From Clostridium zeae (lineage in GTDB: Bacteria; Bacillota; Clostridia; Clostridiales; Clostridiaceae): a DNA stretch of 64,000 nucleotides. The notes beneath the pieces were generated by a model. It did not search any database, was not told the DNA's origin, and saw only the letters and a list, made by a program, of their open reading frames with translations. The translations under genes were made by a program, and so were the position numbers. How positions within the stretch are numbered: position 1 is the first letter of the stretch; the number at the start of each line of letters is the position of its first letter. Where the stretch lies: positions 19,893 to 83,892 of the forward strand of contig NZ_BMBA01000012.1 in assembly GCF_017312485.1 (NCBI RefSeq), given 5' to 3'. This document shows positions 36,879 to 47,600 of this stretch, in pieces.

Positions 36879-37298
36879 TTAACTTTGTTTCAAAAATTTT
36901 ATATACTTTCCATCCTTTGTTCCAAAACAGCGACCTTTAGATTTATCATTAGCTAACTTAAAATACTCTTTTGCTTCTTTGAAGTTCCCTAGCTCGTAAG
37001 CAACCTTTCCTTCCCAAAGTTCTCTTTCTCCGGTGTCACCTCTTTGAGGAGAGCAAAAAAATATATTATCAACCCGATTATTCATCCTATCTACATCTTT
37101 AATCAATCTAGAGATATCTAAAATCCCCCAGACAATAAGAAAACTTTCCGAATAACTAATCTTATCATCTGGTATTTCATCCCACGCTTGCTCCAATAAG
37201 AGTATTGATTCTTCATAATTATTATTATCAAATTCTACGTTACTTTTATCCATAAGCTCTTGTATTTTTATCCCTTTTTCACCTGTAACATAAGGCAT
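36879..37298 (-). CDS. TPR-like protein, probable immunity protein
   Basis: 139-residue helical protein with TPR-like pairs: NVEFDNNNYEESILLLEQAW near residue 20 and VAYELGNFKEAKEYFKLAND near 100. It begins 15 bases after the related TPR gene 37313-37729 with AAAGGGG as ribosome binding site. Two TPR proteins behind one nuclease toxin remnant suggest two immunity genes for GH-E type toxins. Role inferred from context. Confidence 0.65.
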   Translation of the reverse strand: MPYVTGEKGIKIQELMDKSNVEFDNNNYEESILLLEQAWDEIPDDKISYSESFLIVWGILDISRLIKDVDRMNNRVDNIFFCSPQRGDTGERELWEGKVAYELGNFKEAKEYFKLANDKSKGRCFGTKDGKYIKFLKQS

Positions 37299-37312
37299 TG
37301 TAATACCCCTTT

Positions 37313-37729
37313 CTAAATTATATCAATTATCAGATTAAAGTATTTATCATCTTCGTCTTGAAATATCTTATGCCCTTCAAGCATGTAAGACCTTAATAAG
37401 TATTCCTTAGGTTTTTCATTATATCCCAATTCTTGTAAACTTTGACCTAACCTCAGTAGAATGAATGGATTACTAAGACCATCTGGACAATTAACTGCAT
37501 CATACAGAAAATCCTTGGCTTTTTGATAATCTCCTTTTAAAAAACAAGTATCCCCAATAGCTGTATAAATCCATGTACTTGCTTCCCATATATTTTTAGG
37601 CACTGGAACTAACTCTAAAACCTCTAGATACTTGCTTACTGCTTCATCATAGTTAGATTTATCAACTAAAGAATCTCCTAATTCACATAAACTCAGTATT
37701 TTCTCATAAACTCTTTGTTCCAATTCCAT
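37313..37729 (-). CDS. TPR-repeat protein, probable immunity protein
   Basis: 138-residue all-helical protein with TPR pairs (LGDSLVDKSNYDEAVSKYLE, then GDTCFLKGDYQKAKDFLYDA). TAGGGGGAG precedes the ATG. It starts 15 bases after the GH-E toxin remnant at 37745-38002, as expected for the cognate immunity gene. TPR-type immunity proteins occur with HNH/GH-E toxins in other Firmicutes. Confidence 0.68.
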   Translation of the reverse strand: MELEQRVYEKILSLCELGDSLVDKSNYDEAVSKYLEVLELVPVPKNIWEASTWIYTAIGDTCFLKGDYQKAKDFLYDAVNCPDGLSNPFILLRLGQSLQELGYNEKPKEYLLRSYMLEGHKIFQDEDDKYFNLIIDII

Positions 37730-37744
37730 AATTAACTCCCCCTA

Positions 37745-38002
37745 TCATTTTGTTGGTGGTAAATAATTTTGTTTCAACTTTGCGCCTTGTGAACGATTAA
37801 TACTGTAATGATCTAAATAATAATTATTTGAATCAAGCATCCATTTTCTGACCTCTGGTGATTTTGCACCATAATTTTTTCCTACTTCATTCCACCAGGT
37901 TACTGCATCAGTTTTATGTGACATATCTGCCTGATTAAGTGGATACCACTCATCATTACTCGCCTGAAATTGAATCTCTCCACGTACAATCTTGATTTTA
38001 TC
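37745..38002 (-). pseudogene. GH-E family nuclease toxin C-terminus, orphan remnant
   Basis: An open frame of 85 codons without a good start, running from a TAA at 38005 to a TGA at 37745. It reads EWYPLNQADMSHKTDAVTWW, then GAKSPEVRKWMLDSNNYYL and INRSQGAKLKQNY. This matches the C-terminal pattern of GH-E (HNH/endonuclease VII superfamily) toxins. Its Rhs part is lost apart from a possible ~22-base trace near 38086-38107 (CTGATTCTGGAT). Two TPR immunity-like genes follow. Confidence 0.65.
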
Positions 38003-38160
38003 TTATTGACACATCTTGTAAATAATTTACCTTCCTAGTCTTTGAATATTTATTTAGAGTCCTGCCAAAACTTTATATTTTTTTCTTACTGATTCTGGAT
38101 TGTACATTTAGTGGTAGAGTTGAGTAGTTTCAATATGTCCCCTTATTCTTTCACTCTAAA

Positions 38161-38203
38161 AATAAATGAACTAACCTACTTATTTTCAGCTAGTTCATTT
38201 ATT
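38161..38203 (-). terminator. Terminator after the main rhs-immunity pair
   Basis: Perfect 13-bp arms AATAAATGAACTA / TAGTTCATTTATT with a 17-base loop, downstream of the immunity gene at 38287-38643. It ends module 0 of the array. Confidence 0.82.
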
Positions 38204-38286
38204 GCTTATCTTACTGTATTATTACATTATCAAGCTCTATACCAAAGTCAGTGACAATCCTTCCAACTGTTACCGTAGATTTTTAT

Positions 38287-38643
38287 CTAAAAATCAAATC
38301 CAATTAAAGTTTTTCTTTCTATTGCAAAGTGAATTATGTCTTGAAATTTTTCCAATAACTCTTTTTCTATAACATCATTGAATTTATTATTTTTCAATAT
38401 ATTATCAATTATATTTTTAGCATTAACTAACTTATCAAACGGTAAAATTTCTTCTTCAAAATCATCAATAATTATATCACACTCGTTGTTTATTAAATTA
38501 AAAACACCTAGCTTATCTAGTCTACCATACTCTTCTTCACTAAGTATCCATTCCACCATTTGCTCTGGTTTTTGAATCCCATAATCATAATCCTCTACAG
38601 CTTTATAATCTTTTGGAATCCTAATATATCTATCCCTCTTCAT
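38287..38643 (-). CDS. Putative immunity protein for the main Rhs toxin
   Basis: 118-residue acidic protein beginning MKRDRYIRIPKDYKAVEDY and ending in a helical tail (LLEKFQDIIHFAIER). I use the ATG at 38643, which has AGGAGAG before it, 13 bases after the rhs stop; a longer frame back to 38727 would overlap rhs. No recognised domain. The role as immunity protein comes from its position directly behind the toxin tip. Confidence 0.7.
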   Translation of the reverse strand: MKRDRYIRIPKDYKAVEDYDYGIQKPEQMVEWILSEEEYGRLDKLGVFNLINNECDIIIDDFEEEILPFDKLVNAKNIIDNILKNNKFNDVIEKELLEKFQDIIHFAIERKTLIGFDF

Positions 38644-38656
38644 AAATACTACTCTC

Positions 38657-41600
38657 CTATTTATCAATATTATTAAAATGCGTAACTGTTTGATATTCTG
38701 CTTTATTTCGTCCCATCTGCTTGCCATTAACGATTTTATTATTCATGTCATTTCCGTTTAAATCTAAATAATTTCTACCACGTGGACGGCTTGTATCTTC
38801 TATTCTGAAATAGTTTCCTTTTGTATCATATACTACTTGTTTACCTGTTTCAGAATTAGTATAAATCATTTTACCTTTTTCATTTAATACAGGCTTAACA
38901 TTTGGTGCAAACTTTTCTATAGCCTCATTTAAACTACCATTTGACCAATTATTTGAATATTGTGCTGCTCTAGTAGCACCATCTCTCACAGATTTACTAG
39001 TCTCCTTAGTTGAGTTCACCCCTTCATCTCCAGATCCATTCTTCCCATTCTCAAAGAAGCTGAATCCAGGATTAATTCTCGCACTAGTTGCTGCACTAGC
39101 CCCTGATGCTCCTCCTGTAACCAGTGCTGGTTCCATTGAAGGTGATACTCTAGATCCTCCAAGAGCTCCAATCAATGATACAACTTCACCAACACGGTAA
39201 GCCTGCGCAAATCCATAGCTACTCTTCATATTCTTTTCTATATCATCATCAGTAATCTTCGTGCCGCCAATCATAGGAGCTATAAAGTTTCCTACCCCTC
39301 TGATTATATTAAATTGATCAAAGCCTAATATAAATCCACTAGCACTAGGCATCATATTGTACTCACCATCAGAATCTGTGCTATTACTTATATTATTGGC
39401 TTTAAACTCTACCTTTGGAATAACTAAATCTTTTACTATACTACCAACTGATGCTACTACAGATATTCCCTTTTTTAAGGTTTCAACTTTCTGTTGAGTA
39501 TCTCTTTCTACCTTTGGCTTAACGACCTTATTATACACTATAGTAGTTGCTTTATATGCTGCTGTTGCAGTATTAACTATTTTTTTAGCCTTACTAATTG
39601 TGCTAGTTACTGCTTTTCCTACACTAGTATTAGCTAAATAACTTACTCCAGAGGATATCGCACTTGATATTTTACTGCCAACGTAGCTTACAGCTTCTTT
39701 TACACTACTTACTACACTACTTATTACACTCTTTGCACTACTAAAGAAGCTATCTACAAAACTTGGCCAATGTCCATTTTGGTCATCATAAATCATTGGG
39801 TTGTTGTTTACATAAGTATATAGATTTAAGCTTAGTGGATCATTTGCATTTCCTCTATAGGTGTCCTCTTGCATGAATCTTGCTGACTCTGGATCATACA
39901 TTCTGTTTAGTAGATAGTATTTTCCGATTTCTTCATCATATTGATATCCTGCATACCTATATGGATTGCTGAAGGTTGATGTATTTTCTTGTACATTTCC
40001 AAAGGCATCATAATAGTAGCTTCCTATTATTCCTCCCTTTCCATCTAATAAGTTTGTAACATCTCCATGTCCGTTGTACATGTAGTATGCTGTTGTAGTC
40101 CCTGATTTTCTGCTTATTAGATTGTTTCCATATACATTTCTTGCTTTTTCTGTTCCAGTAGCTCCATCTACTTCAAGTACTACTTGATCTCCTTCGTATA
40201 GAAGGTTTGTCTTTTGAGCGCCTTGCTCCTTACCTACTCTTAAGCCTTCACCGTTGTAAGTATTTTTTAAGATTGTTCCTGCATCATTTTTTGCTTCTGT
40301 TAATTGATTAAAGTTGTCATAGCTATATTGTACTATCTTTTCATTAAACTGTGTATTGTCTGCTGCTATTGAGCTGCTTATTAATGTAGTTACAGTCTTA
40401 GCTACAACCTTGTCTTTTATCTCAGTGTTTACTATATCGTAAGTTTTTTCTGGACTGTTATAAATATCTGACATTCTTGCACTTACTGCTTGTGGTACTA
40501 CGAAGTTCGCAAGTCCTGCTACTTCTTTTGTAACATTTCCATTGTTGTCATAGACGTACTTCTTGTAACCTAATACTGTAGTATCCTGCATTTTAGTAGT
40601 TTGAGTCAAGCGGTTTTGTTCATCATAGGTATAGGTTGTAATGTTAGTAACATTATTCTGAACTACGGTCTCAGTTTGTCTGTTACCACTTAAATCGTAA
40701 GTATAGCTTGTATTTTTTCCACCTGGTTCTTTAACTGAAGTTACTCTATTTAGTGCATCGTACTCATAGGTAGTTTGTCCTTTTTTATCTGTTTTAGAAG
40801 AAATATTTCCTGCTGCATCATAAGTGTAGCTGAAGCTTTCTATCACAGTTGCATTACTATTTTTATTAACAAGAGTCTTTAGGGTATTATTCTTGTTATA
40901 TTGATAATCTTCTCTAGATCCATCTGGATATACGGTACTCTTCTTAGCTCCGTTGTCATAATACTCATAAGCTGTAGTACTAGTTCCATCGATAACCTTC
41001 ACTAGTCTATCAGATTTATCGTATACCTTCTTAACTGAATTTGCTTTTGGATCATTTGAAACTTCAGCATAAAAGCCTAAGTCAACTCCATCTTTAACAT
41101 CGTAAAGATATGTGCTCTTACCTATGTTTGGAACGGTTTTGGTTATAACCCTGTTTAGAGCATCATATTCTCTCAAAGTCACACCGGTAGAATCAGTCAT
41201 CTTAGTTTGATTACCATTCTTGTCATACTCAAAGGATATAGTAGCTGTTGGATTTATCTCAGAAGTTTCTCTTCCGAAAATATCATAGCTATATTGAGTA
41301 ACTACTCCATTTTGATCCTTGTGAGTTTTAACATTACCATTTTCATAATAAGTGAATTCTTGAACCTTAGTTGCATCATAAGTTATTGTTGTTCCACTTA
41401 TAGTTTTACCCTTAGGTTCTATTATTCTTGAAACCTTGTTACCAGCATTGTACTCATAGATTGTCTTATTTCCCTTTGCGTCTGCCTGTTCTAACATATT
41501 TCCATTGTTGTCATAAGTGTAAGTTGTAGATTCACTCTTTGCATTTAATACAGACTTTAATCTGTTTAGTTCGTCATAGCTATAAACTGTCTTGTTGCCT

Positions 41601-44600
41601 TTTGCATCTGTTCTTGTATCTACATTTCCTACCTTATCATAGGTTTGACTTGACTTATTATTTTCTGCATCTGTTTTAGAAATAAGTCTATTGTCCTTAT
41701 CATACTCAAATCTTGTTGAATTTCCTAAGGCATCTACAGATCTTTTTTGAGTACCGTTCTTATTATACTCTAATCTCTCAATAAGCTTATTTGATCCGTC
41801 ATACTTTTCTATGATTCTATTGAATATATCGTAATTATATATTTTAGAATTTCCTAAGTAATCAGTTTCTTTTGTTATGTTTCCATTTGCATCATATTCA
41901 TAAGAAGTTTTATGTGGGACTACAACCCCATTAACATTCTTAACATCAATGCTTGTGGACTTAATTCTATTTAATTCATCGTATTCATAAGTTGTTACAT
42001 TACCATTTCCGTCTTTTACAAAACGTTTATTTCCATTCTTATCGTATTTAACTTCTTGATTTATGCTGCTTGTGCCTGCTGCATCTGTATTTGTGGTTAT
42101 TAGTATCTTTCCTTGAGGATCTCTTTGATTCTTTGAAATAATACCTTTTGAGTTTTGGCTGAATACTTGGTTACCTAGTTTATCATATTGATATACTATG
42201 CTATCCCCTAATATGCTTGAATCTCCAGGCAATATAGTCTGTTTTGGCTTATTTAAGCTGTTATATGTTGTAGTAGTCTTATTACCATTACCATCTACAG
42301 CTAAAGTCACATTGTCTACCAAGTCATATTCGTATCTTTCAAGCTCTTTAGTTCCACTAGCTGAAACAAGTTTCTTTGAGGTTACCTTTCCAGAATTGTT
42401 ATAGTCATAAGTTATAGCATTATTGTTAGCGTCAGTATCTTTAACCATTCTTAGTAGTCCATCATACTGATATTTATGAGTAAAGGTTAATCCTTTGTCC
42501 TTATTAGCTGGAGTATTTTCTGTAACTACCTTTCCACTAAGGTTGTATTGATACTCTTTTCCATAACCTGAATTTATCTTTTCTTCAACAGAAGTTCCTG
42601 TTCCAGAGTCATATCCAGAAGCATCAAGTTCCTTTATTCTATTCCCCTTATTATCATACTTATAAGCTTTCACGACAGTTACGTATTCACTAGAATTATA
42701 TTTTGGATACTCAACTCTTTGTTCAGCTATAACCCAACCTCTACTATTATATATTAGCCTATCTTTAGTTGGGTATTCTGATTCAACCGGTGCTGAAGGT
42801 ATTTTTTTAGTTAACATTACAACGTCAAGTATATCTACAATACCATCCACATTTAAATCATAAATCTGATCCCAATTCGAATCTCCCTTTTTACTGCCAT
42901 AATGTGAATTTAATTCGTCTATCGATATGTCAGTAGAAAGCTTTCCCGCTATAGTTATATCTAATATATCGACTACACCATCATGGTTTAAATCATATTT
43001 AGGGTTCCAATTATCACTTTTTTCAGTTGTTCCATAGTATTTAGCTATTTCATCTGTAGTAACACACTTAGATCTAAATCTATCTTTAGCAGACACTTTT
43101 TCAGTAATTCTTCCTAGTAAGTCATGCTGATAGGTTGTCTTATCACCTTTGGCATTAATTTCAGCAACTTGTACTCCCATTGCATCATACTGGTACTGAG
43201 TCTTATTCCCCTTTGCATCTACAGTTTCTTTAATTTGTCCATTCCATTCGTAAGCCTTTGTAGTTGTGCTTACAACTTCTGTTCCTGTCTCATCTAAAGT
43301 CTTTTCTGTTGTAGATGTCTGTCTATCAAGATTGTCATAGCCATAGCTTATTTCATGTCCATCAGGTGAAGTTTGTTTAATCAAATTACCATTCAAATCA
43401 TAATTGTAAGTAGTATCTAAATTAATCAAAGTAGTATTAGTTATAGCGTTTCCGAAAATATCTCCCGAAACTACTTGTTCTGATTTTTTGTATGGCTTGT
43501 TTAGATAGTTATTTGAATAAGTTATTATCTTCTTTCCACCATTCTTATCAGTGTATATAGTTTGCTTAGTTACATTACCGTTACCGTCATACTCATACTC
43601 TGACTTTCTTCCTTCGTTGTCCCATTGTGCTTTAAGCTTTCCATTCTTATAATAAGAGGATTCCTTAATAACAAAGCTTGTAGGAACTGCACCCTTTTTA
43701 ACTAATTCCTTACCTATGGATTCTTTTATCTTATTTCCGTTCTTATCGTAATCATACTTGGAGTAGCTATATAGTACTTCACCAGAACTATTATCTACAG
43801 GCCTATATTCAGATACTAATCTGTTAAGTCCATCATAATTATAATAATGGTTTACGTTATTCTCATCAGTATCGTAAGCCTTTAATCCATTTCTCATGAA
43901 TTCAGTTTTTGTAGTTGTCTGATCTTCATTAACCGTTTGTACTATTTGCTTGTTATAGTTATATAGTACACTGCTAGTAGTAAAATTTGTAGAATCTATA
44001 TATGCCTTTTTACTGACTTTTAAATTATTATTTTTCATTTCATTGCCGTAAATTATTTCATAACTATAAGCCTCTAATATTACAGGATTAGCATCTAACT
44101 TTTCTTTATAAGATTTTTTAACAATCCTATTCATATTATCGTACTCATAAATATAAATAGACCCGTTTGGTTGTTTTTCAGTGCTAATATTCCCATATAA
44201 ATCATAGGTATATTCTTTTATGTTTCCTACCTCATCCTTTGTGCTCTTAATTCTTCCATTTGGATAGTAAGCTGTTTCGCTTCCTTTTGTATCACCATAT
44301 TGACTATATAGATTTGGTGTTATATCTTTTATCTTTCTACCTAACGCATCATATATGCTCTTTCTTATAGAACCATCATGATAGGTTGTTGTTAAAAGAT
44401 CTCCAGTATTGGTATAAGTATAAGTAGTCTTAAACTGATTTGGAGAAATCTCTACTGTTTTAAAACCAAATTCATTGTAAGTAAATTGAGTAACATTACC
44501 TTCACCATCTGTTATAGTGCTAGGGTTACCTGATTTATCATAGGTATACTTAGTTACACCGCCATTAGCATCAGTCTTTGTCTTGAGTAGCCCTGCTATA

Positions 44601-47600
44601 TTGCAGCCTATTGTCTGCATTTCTTGTTTTGTATAATACTCATATTTTTCTATAGCGAAATTATCACCATCTATACCTGAATAAACATCAGCACTATTTA
44701 ATGGGGTGACCTTTTTAGTCATATTTCCATTGGCATCATAAGTATAATAAGTTGTATTACCATTCTCATCTGTTTGAGTCACAAGATTATTATTAACATA
44801 AGTACTTTTTTGTTCACTATTATCTGGATTAACCTCTGTTGTAACATTACCATTTTCATCTCTATATTTCATTCTAGTATTACCTAGAGAATCCAAAGTG
44901 AACATTTCTTCCCCATATTTATTTATACCATTTTCATCTTTTTCGTAATAAGTTTTATCTATTGAACCATCTGCATTTATTGTATAAGTATTGAACATAC
45001 TGCTATCATAATACTGCTGTCTTACATTGTTATTACTATCAGTAATCTTTACGATTCTTTGAGAATTATCATACTCGTAAGTTTCCACATTTCCATCTGA
45101 ATTTTTATACGTTTTTATCTTATCTTTATTATTAGCATCATCAAAATAAGTTATCTCCTCAACAACTTGACTTTCTTTTGTAACTTTATTCAATCTGCTT
45201 TGAGCATCATAAAAATAAGCTTCAGTTATATGACCATTCATATCAGTTACAGATTGTAAAAGATTATTTGAATAGTTATAGGTAATTGTTCTCTTAGAAA
45301 CTCCGGCTATCTTTTCCGTTATAGTAGATACTTTTCCATTTGTATAGCTTAATACATATGATCTTCCACTTTCATCATTAATTGCATTTATATTGTTGCT
45401 TGAATCATAACTTATAGTTAACTTATTATCGTTATTATCTCTAATTTCAGTAAGCAGATTATTTGTAAATACATATTTATCATTCGTTTTTGAAGTTAAG
45501 ATATATTGGTTATTAGTATATACTAGCTTGTTCCTTGAATCTAAAGCAACATAAGTTCCATCACTCTTAAGCTCAAAGCTCTGAACACTTCCATTAGGTA
45601 AAGTTATAATTTTCCCCTTTATACCGGCATTTTTATCTATATCTTTTATAGAACTTTCATAGGAGAATCTCCATCCACTTCCTATTATACTTGGCTTATC
45701 TTTACCTTTAGAGTTATAGGTTCTATATATATCAATATCTAGTCCTGGAGTTGTTATTGTCATATCCTTAGCAGTTTTGCTATAGTTACCCGTAGGTGTA
45801 TTTGCTCCTTCTTCTCCAAAATGTCTTTGAATAGCATAATCCTGTTGGGTTATGAAATCATTCATCTGATCATTATATTCTGGAATCCATAAACTTTCTT
45901 GTTTTATTATCTTATCAGAATAACCAGAATAATCTACTTTCCCTTTTACAAACAACCCCTTAGCCGGATTATAACTCTCATTAAGTTCTCTATCATTAGG
46001 TCCAACATCTTTTCCCCAGTAATTATATTTAGCATCTATTTTTCCAGATAAATTATATAGCGCAGTAGCGTTTCCTACCTTATTTAAGAATGAATTAGCT
46101 ACTATTTGTGGGCTATCCCCATGTACAAATAATATTGCTTGTCCCAAATTTGATGAACCACAATCTTGGAATATATTATTTATTACATTAATTTTACCAT
46201 CAGATCCCACAACACCTGTTTCACAACTGGTTATTTTACTTAAAGCAATCGTTCCTTGTCCCAAATCATTATCTATACCAGTCTTACAATTTGATATTGT
46301 ACTATTTATTATATTTAATTGTGAATTGTTTACAACACCAGTAGTTGCATTTACTATATTTGAATTATTTAAAATCACTTGACCATTGTTAAATATGCTA
46401 GAAATTCCATTTCTACAAATTAAGTTACTTGCTGTTAATAATCCTTCAGGTTTTATGTAGATACTGCTAAAATTAGTATCTATCGGATCTGAATTGTCTT
46501 TATATACTAACCCAGAACTTTTGTCATTTACACTAGTTATCACTACGGGTTCTGCACTAGTTCCGCTACAAACTAATTTACCTTCAACAAATAAGGAATT
46601 ATTATACTTTCCATCTTGAGTTTTGCTATATCTAGAATTTAATACAACGCCTTTATCTAATTTAAGAGTTGCACCTTTAGCTACACTAATAGAGTCATTT
46701 ATTAAAATATTGTTTTTTCCTTTTTCTATTACACAGTTACCTGTTACTGTAGCATTGCCGAAAACTATTGCATCGTAATTGTTTCCAGATAATAAGTTTG
46801 CCTTAGTTGAATCTGAGTAATTTATTTTCGCTAGCAAATCAGTAGTATCAGAATTAATCCCTCCATTTATAACTATAGGACCGCTTGAAGGCTTATCACT
46901 TACTGCTTTACTAGTATTAGTTCCGCTAATCTCATTTTTCTGTAGATCAACATTAGATATATTATCACCTGATATACTTATACCTATTGTTCCACTAGAT
47001 TTGATTATATTCCCTAAAACTAGCACATTCTTTTTCAGTGTATCTCCATCAGAAATTTCTATTGCTGTCTTATTATTATTGAATGTATTTTGAGATATTT
47101 CTGCAGCATTTAATCTTTGCTTCACCCTTGTATGCAAATATACACCACAATAGTTATCACTTATATTGTTACTTGATATTTTAAAAATATCATCAGAGTC
47201 AAACTCAATTCCATTTTGAAATTTACTCACGCTGGAATTAGATATTTGCATCGATGCCGCCTTATCAAATCCTAGTGCTCCAATACCTTGATTGCTCACA
47301 CTATTACTCAATGTACTTTTATCTAAAATTAGGCCTCCTGCATTCGAGATCAAAGCAGCTCTTCCTGTAACATTTCCTAATATATCTAAATTACTGCCTT
47401 GAAAAACAGCATTTCCTCTAATAAGTATGTCAAACTTTGTATTACCATCTGTAGGACCTATCTTTATCCTATTAGTATCTTGTCCATTTGCCATTATCTT
47501 TCCATCTACCACAAATCCAGCTGGCTGATTTGGTTGATTTAAAAACTTAATATTACTACCAGGATTTATAGTTAAAGTAACATTAGGGCCTACATCTATT

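Noticed and set aside
38644..38727. Longer start for the immunity protein overlapping rhs
   Set aside because: The extra 28 residues overlap the rhs 3' end and lack a ribosome binding site; the ATG at 38643 has AGGAGAG.
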